The translations under genes and the position numbers were made by a program. The notes below the pieces were generated by a model. It was not told where the DNA came from and searched no databases. It saw only the letters and a list, made by a program, of their open reading frames with translations. From NCBI GenBank assembly GCA_046350255.1, contig JAXMAV010000015.1:170238-234237 (forward strand): DNA of 64,000 nucleotides. The letters run 5' to 3'. This document shows positions 9,021 to 17,087 of the stretch, piece after piece (position 1 is the stretch's first letter; each line of letters begins with the position of its first letter). The DNA is from CALDUY01 sp046350255. Its GTDB lineage: Bacteria > Planctomycetota > Planctomycetia > Gemmatales > Gemmataceae.

Positions 9021-9512
9021 TCAAACGGAACTCCAACCAGGCAACGATGCCGCCTGCTTCACCCAGGCGGCCATCTGGGTTTCGTCGAGCCCGTCGGCTT
9101 CGTGAATATCGATCCAGCGGGCTTCCTGGCTCTTCGGCGTGCCGCCTGGCGGGACCGGATCCAGGGAGGCGCCGGCGAAGAAGGTGACCTTCACGTAGCG
9201 CGTGAAGACATGGAACGAGAGGAACCATCCCTGCCCCTCGATCCCGTAGAAGGGAGAGTTCCAGCGCACACCTTTGCGAACGTGGGGGACAAGCCGCATG
9301 ATGAGGGCGTCGAGCTGCTTTCCCAGATCGCGCTTCCAGCCAGGCATCGCGGCGATGTAGGCCTGCACCGGTGCGTCGCCATCTCCCTTGGCAATCTGTG
9401 GGTTGCCGCCCGAGAGCAGTTTGACGGGCTGCGTCGGGGCTGCGGGGTCGGCTGGCGTCGCGGCTTGCGATGGAGGAGGCCCCTTCCGGGACGAGTGGTT
9501 GCCCTTGGCCAT
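9021..9512 (-). CDS. DUF1801 (YdhG-like) domain protein
   Basis: The 163-residue product has a Lys/Pro/Ala-rich leader of about 45 residues followed by a DUF1801 fold: VQAYIAAMPGWKRDLGKQLDALI, then VRKGVRWNSPFYGIEGQGW and FTRYVKVTFFAG. These are the conserved blocks of this small family, which includes B. subtilis YdhG/YdeI-type proteins of unclear role. A Shine-Dalgarno AGGAAAC precedes the ATG. No signal peptide is seen. The biochemical function is not known for the family. Confidence 0.8.
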   Translation of the reverse strand: MAKGNHSSRKGPPPSQAATPADPAAPTQPVKLLSGGNPQIAKGDGDAPVQAYIAAMPGWKRDLGKQLDALIMRLVPHVRKGVRWNSPFYGIEGQGWFLSFHVFTRYVKVTFFAGASLDPVPPGGTPKSQEARWIDIHEADGLDETQMAAWVKQAASLPGWSSV

Positions 9513-9550
9513 GAGGCTGTTTCCTGCAGGTGGTTAGCTGGTGCGGGTGA

Positions 9551-9599
9551 AACGACGCCGGCCCGGGCTCGGAGAATCGAACCTGGGCCGGGGGTCGTT
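9551..9599 (-). terminator. Long imperfect stem-loop downstream of the DUF1080 gene
   Basis: Outer arms AACGAC/GTCGTT enclose a GC-rich inner stem (about 9558-9570 with 9577-9590) around a GAGAAT loop, with a few G-U or mismatched positions. It lies just past the stop of the leftward DUF1080 gene. On the minus strand it contains a GGTTCGATTC string that mimics a tRNA T-loop, but no tRNA folds here. Confidence 0.5.
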
Positions 9600-9607
9600 C
9601 GACGTGG

Positions 9608-10390
9608 TTACTTGTTTTCGGGGCCGCGCTTCCCGCCGGGTTTGCCCACCAGCTCCTTCACCTCGCGGATCCAGATGTTGCGGAACCGGACCGGATCGCC
9701 GTGGTACATCAGCACGATGGGTAGCTTCTCGGGGTGCTTCACGTAGGTGTTCTCGCGGTCGAAATAGGTCGCCCCCTTTAGCTCGGTGTGGTTCTGCACC
9801 ACCACGCCGTTATGCAGGACGGTCACGTAGGCTGGCTTCGTGACCTTGCCCTCGGCATCGAAACGCGGCGCGGTGAAGATGATGTCGTAACTCTGCCATT
9901 CGCCCGGCTTCCGCGAGGCGTTCACCATCGGCGGGCGCTGGTTGTAGACCGAGGCGGCAGATCCCTCGGGGTAGGTCTTGTTCTGGTACGAGTCGAGCAC
10001 CTGGATCTCGTAGCGTCCGCCCATGAGGCCGATGCCGTTATTGCCCCGGCCCTGACCCGAGCCGCGCACCTGCTTTGGCGAGGCGAACTCGAGATGGAGC
10101 TGGCAGTCGCCGAAGCCCTGCTTCGTCTCGATGGCCCCCTTGGCGGTGAAGCCACCATCCTCGTCGGCCTTCCAGCCGTCGGCCCGTTTCCAGGCGTCGA
10201 AGCCCTTGCCATCAAAAAGGACCACGGCGTCAGACGGCGCGCTACCGTTCTCGCCGGGGGTCACGACGGCCGGCTCGGGCCAGATGATCCCGTGCAGAAA
10301 CCGCTGGCCCAGCACGGGGGACAGCACCCCCACCATGGCCGTCGCCAGGGCCACGCCCAGCCCCAGCCGCATTCCACTCCACGTACGCAT
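9608..10390 (-). CDS. Exported DUF1080 (3-keto-disaccharide hydrolase-like) protein
   Basis: ATG 10390 with an upstream GGGGAG gives 260 residues; a GTG one codon earlier is possible. The N-terminus is a signal peptide (LGLGVALATAMVGVLSPVLGQ). The DUF1080/LamG-type jelly-roll shows LFDGKGFDAWK, the GDCQLHLEFASP strand, GNNGIGLMGGRYEIQVLDSY, the EWQSYDIIFTAPRFD block and a C-terminal VRFRNIWIREV. All are hallmarks of this family, abundant in planctomycetes and associated with extracellular glycan or glycoside breakdown. The actual substrate is unknown. Confidence 0.88.
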   Translation of the reverse strand: MRTWSGMRLGLGVALATAMVGVLSPVLGQRFLHGIIWPEPAVVTPGENGSAPSDAVVLFDGKGFDAWKRADGWKADEDGGFTAKGAIETKQGFGDCQLHLEFASPKQVRGSGQGRGNNGIGLMGGRYEIQVLDSYQNKTYPEGSAASVYNQRPPMVNASRKPGEWQSYDIIFTAPRFDAEGKVTKPAYVTVLHNGVVVQNHTELKGATYFDRENTYVKHPEKLPIVLMYHGDPVRFRNIWIREVKELVGKPGGKRGPENK

Positions 10391-10494
10391 CACGAGTCTC
10401 CCCTGGGTTGATGATTCAGGTGAGGCTCATGCTACCCCAGGCCCGGATCACCGCCAAGTGGCAGGCGCGGGACGCCGCTCCGGGGTGGATTGCG

Positions 10495-11187
10495 TCAGTT
10501 GCAGGAAAAGTCGGGCGGAAAGCGCCGTTTGGGTGTCGTGGCGGCGCCGGCGGGGGAGATCGTCTGCAGGGCGGACAGCAGCCGTTCGACGCGCTCCTGG
10601 ACCGAGGCGGTCTCCAGCAGGTGCTGCTTCACCTCCACCCCCAGTGGCAGGGCGAAGCCAAAGATATCGCTAACGGCTCCGAGCGTGAGGTTGCTTTCGA
10701 GCAGGCTGCGCACCTGCTCCTGGGCCTCGGCCTTGGCCGCAAAGAACGGAAGCACCCGGGCACGCAGCTCGCGTCGCAACACCAGGTCGAGGTCCGACGA
10801 TGCGACCGGCTGGTCGGGGCACAGTTCCACCCGGGCCGTGCGATACAGGTGCGGCGTGGCCAGTTCTTCGAGGATGCGTCCCCGACAGACTCCCCGCAAC
10901 ATCAGGTCGTAGCGACCATCGGGCAGCAGCTTCTCGTCGAAGATCTGCCCGACGCACACCATGGGATGCAGCGGCGGGCGCTTGTGGTAGTCTTCCTCCC
11001 AGCCGGGCCGCAACAGGGCCATGCCGAGAAGGCGGTCGCTCTGGAGGGCATCGGCCATCATGGCGCGATAACGGGGCTCGAAGATGTGCAACGGCTGGGC
11101 CACGTGCGGGAACAGCACGAGGTTGGGCAACGGGAACAGACGCACGCTCCCGTCAAAATGCTCCAGCGATGACGACTCCAGGCTCAT
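10495..11187 (-). CDS. Lon N-terminal (substrate-binding) domain protein
   Basis: The 230-residue product consists of a stand-alone Lon substrate-binding domain: RLFPLPNLVLFPHVAQPLHIFEPRYRAM, GRYDLMLRGVCRGRI, and a C-terminal helical part (ETASVQERVERLLSAL). No AAA+ or protease domain follows, so it is not the Lon protease. Such proteins are widespread and may bind unfolded proteins or modulate proteolysis. The start ATG has only a weak Shine-Dalgarno. It is divergent from the gspF-like gene. Confidence 0.85.
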   Translation of the reverse strand: MSLESSSLEHFDGSVRLFPLPNLVLFPHVAQPLHIFEPRYRAMMADALQSDRLLGMALLRPGWEEDYHKRPPLHPMVCVGQIFDEKLLPDGRYDLMLRGVCRGRILEELATPHLYRTARVELCPDQPVASSDLDLVLRRELRARVLPFFAAKAEAQEQVRSLLESNLTLGAVSDIFGFALPLGVEVKQHLLETASVQERVERLLSALQTISPAGAATTPKRRFPPDFSCN

Positions 11188-11339
11188 TCCGATGGTCGAG
11201 GCTCCTCGTCCTCTTCAGAGATCGCGCTGTCCGGGGGCCCCCGGGGCTGACGGCGGCCTTCTTTGTCTTCGCCCTCTGTTCTGGAACGCATTCGAGAAGA
11301 GAGGGCTCCTCGCCGCGCAAGCCCCGATGGTACTGTATC

Positions 11340-11345
11340 TATAAT
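11340..11345 (+). promoter_or_regulatory. Possible -10 box (TATAAT)
   Basis: A perfect TATAAT lies about 90 bases upstream of the GspF-like start, in the divergent gap with the Lon-N gene. No TTGACA-like -35 is evident at the normal spacing, so this is only a weak candidate. Confidence 0.25.
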
Positions 11346-11433
11346 CTGGTTCGATGGTTGTTTGCCACACGGCGCCAGCATTGCCTGTACAATCCACCTC
11401 GGTGAGCCGCCCTGCCGCACCTTCGAGGGACGC

Positions 11434-12465
11434 ATGTTCTCCCGCCGCCTGTCGCTATCGCAACTCATCGAGCAGTGCCGCGTCCTCCGCCATTACCTGG
11501 GGGCCGGCCTGACGCTGCAAGACGTCTTTCGCCAGCAAGCGAAACGAGGGTCCGCGACGGTGCGGCCGCTGGCCACCCGGATTTCTGGGGTGCTGGAGGA
11601 GGGCGACTCCCTCGAGGAGGCGCTCAAGCGCGAGCCCGGCGTCTTTCCGCCCCTGTTCGTCTCGTTGGCCTCGGTGGGCGAACGCACCGGCATGTTGCCT
11701 GAGATCTTCAGCGAACTCGAGCGCTACTTCCTCCGCCAGAAACAGATGCGCGACGCCTTCCTCGCCCGCATCATCTGGCCCGTGATCCAGTTCGTCCTGG
11801 CGACGTTTGTACTGGCAGGGCTGATCTACGTAATGGGGCAGCTGACTGGCCCGTCGCCGACCGGAGGTCGCTTCGATCCGCTGGGGCTGGGGCTGTTTGG
11901 CGGCTCCGGTGCACTTCTTTTCCTGGGCGCCATCTACGGGACGCTGGGGGCGGTCTTTCTCGTCTACTTCACCCTGAAGCGCCTCCTGGGAGGCAAGGCC
12001 ACCGTTGATCGCTTCCTGCTCCGGATGCCTGCGCTGGGCCCCTGCCTTGAATCGCTGGCCCTGGGACGCTTCTGCCTGGCCCTGCAGTTGACCACCGAGG
12101 CGGGCATGTCGATCAGCAAGGCGCTGCGCCTGGCGCTGCGCGCTACCTCAAATACCGCCTATGCCAGCGCCTTCCCGGTCGTCGAGGACGCCATCGATGC
12201 CGGCGACGACGTGACCGAAGCCCTGGGGCGGACCGGGCTGTTCCCCGACGATCTGCTGCGCATCGTACATGTCGCCGAGGAGTCAGGCACGCTGTCGGAG
12301 GTGATGAAGCACCAGGGCGATCACTACCACGAGGAGGCGTCGCGTCGGCTGGCCATCCTCACCAACGTGGCCGGCTACGGCATCTGGGCGATGATCGGGT
12401 TGTTCATCATCGTGGCCATCTTCCGCATCTATGGGTCGTACCTGAACCTGCTCAATTCCTTCTAG
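11434..12465 (+). CDS. Type II secretion / type IV pilus inner-membrane platform protein (GspF/PilC family)
   Basis: ATG 11434, preceded by a GAGG site, gives 343 residues. Two T2SSF domains are visible: residues about 10-130 (LRHYLGAGLTLQDVFRQQ ... LASVGERTGMLPEIFSELERYF) and about 210-330 (ALGRFCLALQLTTEAGMSISKAL ... VAEESGTLSEVMKHQGDHYHEEA). Three membrane spans flank them (around residues 110-135, 155-185 and the C-terminus). Members form the inner-membrane platform of T2SS or T4P machines. No gspE or gspG gene lies nearby, so it is an orphan copy. Confidence 0.85.
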   Translation: MFSRRLSLSQLIEQCRVLRHYLGAGLTLQDVFRQQAKRGSATVRPLATRISGVLEEGDSLEEALKREPGVFPPLFVSLASVGERTGMLPEIFSELERYFLRQKQMRDAFLARIIWPVIQFVLATFVLAGLIYVMGQLTGPSPTGGRFDPLGLGLFGGSGALLFLGAIYGTLGAVFLVYFTLKRLLGGKATVDRFLLRMPALGPCLESLALGRFCLALQLTTEAGMSISKALRLALRATSNTAYASAFPVVEDAIDAGDDVTEALGRTGLFPDDLLRIVHVAEESGTLSEVMKHQGDHYHEEASRRLAILTNVAGYGIWAMIGLFIIVAIFRIYGSYLNLLNSF

Positions 12466-12609
12466 TTTCGTCGAGGAGACGATTTTGGAAGTTTGCGCCG
12501 CCCGGCTCGCATAGACTAGATGCCGATGCCGGGGCTGCCCCACGCGTCCTTCTCGAATGGGCCCCGGCATCGAGCCACAGGATCTCTCGCACCCCCGAGG
12601 AGGAATGAC

Positions 12610-13074
12610 ATGATCCGCACCAGCCTGGCCGTCCTGTTTGCGCTGACTCTGGTGGGTCTGGTTCAGGGCCAGGACCCCGGCCGCCCCATTGGGTCTGGTC
12701 CCGTCCAGGAAGCCTACATCTTCAACAACACCAGCGAACCAGCCCGGGCGACCATCGTTTCGCCGCGGGGCGCGGTCACCGGGACCATCCAGCCGGGTGT
12801 GTATGCGCGGTTCTCATTTTATGCCGACGGCAGGCCGCGCGTCCTGGTTGGGTTTTCGCGGCGCTCGGGCGACATTCTCACCAACCGAGCCATCGAGTTG
12901 TACGCCAACCACGCCTACGACGTCCAGGCAGACATCCCCATAATGGCCGCGCCGGGAGCCGTGGGTTCTCCGGATGGCAAGAGGCCCGCGCCCGTTCGGT
13001 CAGCTCCGCCAGTCGATAAGGGCAAGAAGGCCGCTCCGAAGAAGGTGCAGTCGTTCGGCGAGGGCAATAACTGA
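12610..13074 (+). CDS. Small secreted protein, unknown function
   Basis: ATG 12610 follows a very strong GAGGAGGAA Shine-Dalgarno. The 154-residue product has a signal peptide (MIRTSLAVLFALTLVGLVQG), then a roughly 90-residue beta-rich segment (EAYIFNNTSEPARATIVSP, GVYARFSFYADGRPRVLVGF) and a basic, Pro/Lys-rich tail with a KKAAPKK cluster. I do not recognise the family. It is flanked by a gspF-like gene and ends next to a strong hairpin. Confidence 0.75.
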   Translation: MIRTSLAVLFALTLVGLVQGQDPGRPIGSGPVQEAYIFNNTSEPARATIVSPRGAVTGTIQPGVYARFSFYADGRPRVLVGFSRRSGDILTNRAIELYANHAYDVQADIPIMAAPGAVGSPDGKRPAPVRSAPPVDKGKKAAPKKVQSFGEGNN

Positions 13075-13092
13075 TTCGGCCGGGATTCTCCG

Positions 13093-13119
13093 GGCCCCGG
13101 GTGCGATCAACCCGGGGCC
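13093..13119. terminator. Bidirectional stem-loop between convergent genes
   Basis: A perfect 10-bp stem (13093-13102 with 13110-13119) encloses a 7-base loop. It lies between the convergent ends of the small secreted protein gene and the UPF0173 hydrolase gene and could terminate both. No strong T-run follows. Confidence 0.55.
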
Positions 13120-13131
13120 AGTTTCGGCAGC

Positions 13132-13818
13132 TCAGACCTCGATTGACTGGCCGGGCTGGAGCACCACCGCGTTGGCAAATGTGCCTTCCTTCACGCGGGC
13201 GGCCCAGGCGGCGGCATCCTGGGCGATGGGCGGCCAGGTGTTGTAGTGGATCGGCACCACCACCTTCGGGCGAATGAACTCGACGGCCCGGAAGGCATCG
13301 TCGGGGCCCATGGTGTAGTTGTCGCCGATGGGCAGCAGAGCGAGGTCGATTCCCTCGTCGCCGATCAGCTTCATATCGCCGAACAGGCCAGTGTCGGCCG
13401 CGTTGTAGATCTTCTTGCCGTCCTTCGTGGTGAGCAAAAAGCCGGCCGGGTTGCCGCCGTAAGACCCATCGGGGAGGACCGAGCCATGGAAAGCGATGGT
13501 CATCTTCACCCGACCGAAGGGGAAGTTGAACCCACCGCCGTGCTGCATGCCGTGGACGTTTTGAAGCCCCTGCTTCTGAAGCCACTCGTAAATCTCGTAG
13601 TTGGCGATGACAAGCGCGCCGGTTCGTTTGGCGATGGCGATGGCGTCGCCGATGTGATCGCCATGGCCGTGCGAGACGAGGATGAAGTCGGCCTGGACAT
13701 CTTCAGCGCGGACCGGACAGGCCGGATTGCCCGTGAAGAACGGATCCATCAGAATGCGCGAGCCGGAGGTCTCGACAAGCAGGGTAGAATGACCCAGCCA
13801 GGTAATGCGGTTGGCCAT
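13132..13818 (-). CDS. UPF0173-type metal-dependent hydrolase (metallo-beta-lactamase fold)
   Basis: The 228-residue product matches the UPF0173 family end to end: ITWLGHSTLLVET at the N-terminus, the metal-binding SHGHGDHIGDA, HGGGFNFPFGRVKMTIAFHGS, then IYNAADTGLFGDM and a final VVPIHYNTWPPI histidine. It should be cytoplasmic and bind two metal ions; substrates are unknown across the family. GAGGG precedes the ATG. Confidence 0.88.
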   Translation of the reverse strand: MANRITWLGHSTLLVETSGSRILMDPFFTGNPACPVRAEDVQADFILVSHGHGDHIGDAIAIAKRTGALVIANYEIYEWLQKQGLQNVHGMQHGGGFNFPFGRVKMTIAFHGSVLPDGSYGGNPAGFLLTTKDGKKIYNAADTGLFGDMKLIGDEGIDLALLPIGDNYTMGPDDAFRAVEFIRPKVVVPIHYNTWPPIAQDAAAWAARVKEGTFANAVVLQPGQSIEV

Positions 13819-14014
13819 GGCACAGCCCTCGAGGGTGGGAATCTCCTCGGATTATGAAAGAGACGCGACTGGCGGACGTCAACATGGGCGCAAGAGTTGC
13901 TCGGCAGGAACGAACCACTCGAAAGACACTTCACCTGGCGCATACAATGAGTTAGACTCAGCGTGGACGGTCAGGTTTGGAGAAATAACCCTGCAACCTC
14001 AACTGGGGGGAGAT

Positions 14015-14752
14015 ATGCAGCAATACGACGGCTACGAGATGCCTTATCAGATGAGCGCGGCCGAGGCTGCGGCGTCGGAACGCTCGTTGTTTGTGCGACG
14101 GGTGTACACCCACGTGGCAGGGGCTGTGCTGGCCCTGATCGCCATCGAGGCGGTCCTGCTGAGTGTGGTGGATCCACGGTTGGTCCTGAACACCATGTTC
14201 GCCGGCAAGTTCAGCTGGCTGATCGTGCTGCTCGCCTTCATGGGAGCCAGCTTCCTGGCGCGGATGTGGGCGCAGTCTCAGTCCTCCCGCGTGATGCAGT
14301 ACATGGGCCTGAGCCTGTACGTGGTGGCCGAGGCGGTCATCCTGCTACCCTTGTTGATCGTCGCCCAGTTCTTCCAGGAGCGAGTACAACCGGGTAGCAA
14401 CGTCATCGCTCAGGCGGGTCTGCTAACGTTCATGGTCTTTGTCGGCCTGACGTTGTCGGTCTTCACCCTGAAGAAGGACTTCTCCTTCCTGGGGCCGGTG
14501 ATCACGATCGGTAGCCTGATTGCGCTGGGCGTGATCGTCGCGGGCATCCTGTTCGGCTTCACGCTGGGGCTGTTCTTCAGCTTCGCGATGGTGGCCCTGC
14601 TGTCGGCCGCCATCCTGTATCAGACGTCGGCGGTCATGCTCCACTACCCGACCGACATGTACGTGGCCGCCTCGCTGGAACTGTTCGCCAGCATCGCCAC
14701 GCTGTTCTGGTACATCCTGCAGATCCTCATGTCGCTCAACGGTCGCGACTGA
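14015..14752 (+). CDS. Bax inhibitor-1 / YccA family membrane protein
   Basis: ATG 14015 with GGGGGGAG just upstream gives 245 residues. After a soluble N-terminus (about 30 residues, ending SLFVRRVYTHVAGAVLAL) there are seven predicted membrane segments, the arrangement of the BI-1 family: RRVYTHV motif, FMGASFLARMWA, LTFMVFVGLTLSVFTLKKDFSFLG, and the C-terminal helix with YVAASLELFASIATLFWYILQIL. Bacterial members are thought to be pH-sensitive calcium leak channels or FtsH modulators. A terminator follows directly. Confidence 0.9.
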   Translation: MQQYDGYEMPYQMSAAEAAASERSLFVRRVYTHVAGAVLALIAIEAVLLSVVDPRLVLNTMFAGKFSWLIVLLAFMGASFLARMWAQSQSSRVMQYMGLSLYVVAEAVILLPLLIVAQFFQERVQPGSNVIAQAGLLTFMVFVGLTLSVFTLKKDFSFLGPVITIGSLIALGVIVAGILFGFTLGLFFSFAMVALLSAAILYQTSAVMLHYPTDMYVAASLELFASIATLFWYILQILMSLNGRD

Positions 14753-14780
14753 GCCGATCTGGCCTCGCCTGTGCCTTCTC

Positions 14781-14813
14781 GACCCACCCGCATCACGCGG
14801 GTGGGTCTTTTTT
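14781..14813 (+). terminator. Rho-independent terminator after the BI-1 family gene
   Basis: A perfect 11-bp GC-rich stem (14781-14791 with 14797-14807), a 5-base loop ATCAC, and a run of six T directly after the stem. It lies about 30 bases past the stop codon. Confidence 0.9.
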
Positions 14814-14940
14814 GTTGCGCCCCCTCCGCGAAAAAGATTTTCAGATTCTCGTCACAACCCGGCAGGTGCGTCGTATCCGGGGTGTCGAGGACTCTCCTCG
14901 ACAAACAAAATCCCTCTCAACAGTTTCGGAGGATTGTGCA

Positions 14941-15678
14941 ATGGCACCTGCCATGACGAAGCCGCACGCGCATCTCACCCTCGAAGCGCTGGAGCAGCGC
15001 TTCACCCCGGCGGTCTCCATGTCGTACGGCGACCTGGTGATTGACGGCACCTCGGGGAACGACTCCGCGGTGGTCTACAACGGGACCGACGGCTGGGTCT
15101 ACATCAACGACAACGGCCGTTACTTCAAGGTCCAGCCCTCGTGGATCACCGGGTCGATTCGCTTCACCGGAGGCCCGGGCAACGACTACTTCCGGAATGA
15201 CACCAGCATCCGTTGCTCCGCGCGGGGCAACGATGGCGCCGATGTCCTGATCGGCGGCGGCGGCAAGGATTATCTCTACGGCGAGGGCGGCGGCGACCGG
15301 CTCGAAGGCCGCGGCGGCGACGACATGCTCTGGCTCGGCGACGACCTCTTCATCAACTACGGCTACGGAGGCAATGGCAACGACTACATCTACGGTACGG
15401 GCGGAGCCGACCGCCTTTACGGCGAGGCCGGCAACGATCAACTCCTTGGCTACGGAGGCAACGACTACCTCTACGGTGGCCTGGGTGCAGACTATCTAGC
15501 CGGGTACGATGGCAACGATGTCCTCGACGGTGGCGTCCAGGATGGCTACACCGATGTCCTCGAGGGAGGCTACGGCTCCGACTGGTTCCGCTACGACGTT
15601 CGCAATGGCCGCAACGTCGAGACGTTCCGCTACTTCAACTCCTCGGAGGGCGACCGCGCGTTCTACAACTACTCGTGA
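14941..15678 (+). CDS. RTX calcium-binding repeat protein with planctomycete N-terminal motif
   Basis: ATG 14941 follows GGAGG. The 245-residue product opens with LEALEQRFTPA (the LExLExR motif), continues with a beta-rich segment containing DLVIDGTSGNDSAVVYNG, then about six GGxGNDxLxG nonapeptides (for example GGNGNDYIYG, GYGGNDYLYG). The final 40 residues lose the repeat and end in FYNYS. It is likely exported and calcium-binding; the family is generally of unknown role. It resembles the RTX genes near 3.3 kb and 63.4 kb in its N-terminal motif but lacks a C39 domain. Confidence 0.85.
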   Translation: MAPAMTKPHAHLTLEALEQRFTPAVSMSYGDLVIDGTSGNDSAVVYNGTDGWVYINDNGRYFKVQPSWITGSIRFTGGPGNDYFRNDTSIRCSARGNDGADVLIGGGGKDYLYGEGGGDRLEGRGGDDMLWLGDDLFINYGYGGNGNDYIYGTGGADRLYGEAGNDQLLGYGGNDYLYGGLGADYLAGYDGNDVLDGGVQDGYTDVLEGGYGSDWFRYDVRNGRNVETFRYFNSSEGDRAFYNYS

Positions 15679-15743
15679 ACTCGCCCCTTGCTACCCACCT
15701 GATGGCTCCGGTACAGTAAACCATCCTGCATCTGGAGCCTGCC

Positions 15744-17084
15744 ATGACTGCCTCCCCTATTACGTCCCACCTTTCACGTCGTCGCCTTCTCCAGGTCGGT
15801 GGAGCCAGCCTTCTGGGCCTTTCGCTGCCCCGCCTGCTGGCCGCTGATGCCCGTCGGATTCGGTCTGTCCGGGCGGACTCGTGTATTGTGGTGTTTCTTA
15901 ACGGAGGCCCCAGTCACCTCGACATGTGGGACATGAAGCCCCACGCGCCGGCGGAGGTGCGCGGTCCGTTCAAGGCGGTCGCCTCTTCCCTCCCCGGCGT
16001 TCCGCTGTGCGAACATTTGCCCCGGCTGGCCCGCCAGGTGCATCGCACCACCATCGTCCGCAGCGTCCATCACAGCGTGAACAATGCCCACGCCGCCGCC
16101 GTGTATGCCGCGATGACCGGCCACGATCGAGGCGAGCTGGGCGGCGGGGCCCGGCCGACCGACAATCCGGCCATCGGATCGGTGGTCAGTCTCCTGCGTC
16201 CCCCCGGCCGGCCCGTGGTGGGGTACGTCTCCATGCCCTACATCACGCAGGAAGGCGCGGGCGGGCCGCCTCAACCGGGGTTCTTCGGCGGAGTGCTTGG
16301 CCGCACGCGCGATCCGCTGTTCGTCCTGCGCGACCCGAACCTCGACAATTTCTCGCTGCCCGAGCTGGGGCCGGGGCCTGGTGTCGATCGCGGACGGCTC
16401 GACGATCGACGCCGATTGCTCGAGGCGATCCCCCGGGTGCAAAGCGCCTCGATGCGTGAGATGGCCGGCTTCCAGGGGCGTGCCTTTGACCTGCTCGCCT
16501 CGCCTGCCACGCAGCAGGCGTTTCAGATCGAACGCGAGCCACTTCCGCTGCGTGAACGCTACGGGCGGAACATCTATGGGCAGAGTGTGTTGCTGGCGCG
16601 CCGGCTCATCGAGGCGGGCACCCGGGTGGCGTGCATCTCGTGGGCGCCGGATGCCAACGCGACATGGGACACCCATGGGCAGAACTTCGTCAAGCTGCAA
16701 GGGACGCTGCTGCCTCAGCTCGACCTGGCGGTGTCGGCGCTGCTCGACGACCTGCACGAGCGCGGGCTGCTCGAACGGACGCTTGTGGTGGTGATGGGGG
16801 AGTTTGGCCGGACTCCGAAGATCAACCCCGCAGCCGGGCGCGACCACTGGAACTTCTGCTACGGGTTGATGCTCGCCGGGGGAGGCATCCGCCCTGGGTA
16901 TGTGCATGGGGCCAGCGACCGCATTGGGGCGCATCCGAGTCTGAACCCCGTGACTCCAGGCGACATTGTGGCCACCATCTACCACTGCCTGGGGATCGAG
17001 CCGGACACCGAGATCCGCGATCGGCTGGCGCGTCCCTTCGTGCTGGTGCCGTCGGGGAACGTCATCCACGACCTGCTGACCTGA
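15744..17084 (+). CDS. Tat-exported DUF1501 protein
   Basis: The 446-residue product begins with a twin-arginine signal (SRRRLLQVGGASLLGLSLPRLL). The DUF1501 alkaline-phosphatase-like core shows CIVVFLNGGPSHLDMWDMKP, PLCEHLPRLARQVHRTTIVRSV, GEFGRTPKIN, DHWNFCYGLMLAGGGIRPG and ATIYHCLGI. In planctomycetes these genes are usually next to DUF1549/DUF1553 partners; none is present here. The substrate is unknown. GGAG precedes the ATG. Confidence 0.9.
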   Translation: MTASPITSHLSRRRLLQVGGASLLGLSLPRLLAADARRIRSVRADSCIVVFLNGGPSHLDMWDMKPHAPAEVRGPFKAVASSLPGVPLCEHLPRLARQVHRTTIVRSVHHSVNNAHAAAVYAAMTGHDRGELGGGARPTDNPAIGSVVSLLRPPGRPVVGYVSMPYITQEGAGGPPQPGFFGGVLGRTRDPLFVLRDPNLDNFSLPELGPGPGVDRGRLDDRRRLLEAIPRVQSASMREMAGFQGRAFDLLASPATQQAFQIEREPLPLRERYGRNIYGQSVLLARRLIEAGTRVACISWAPDANATWDTHGQNFVKLQGTLLPQLDLAVSALLDDLHERGLLERTLVVVMGEFGRTPKINPAAGRDHWNFCYGLMLAGGGIRPGYVHGASDRIGAHPSLNPVTPGDIVATIYHCLGIEPDTEIRDRLARPFVLVPSGNVIHDLLT

Positions 17085-17087
17085 CCC

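Noticed and set aside
9557..9592. tRNA-like T-loop string GGTTCGATTC on the minus strand
   Set aside because: The stem around the loop does not pair as a T-arm and no cloverleaf can be drawn; it is part of a long hairpin after the DUF1080 gene.
15774..17069. 431-residue minus-strand frame inside the DUF1501 gene
   Set aside because: Antisense to a well-supported gene; composition is Arg/His/Pro-rich shadow sequence without motifs.
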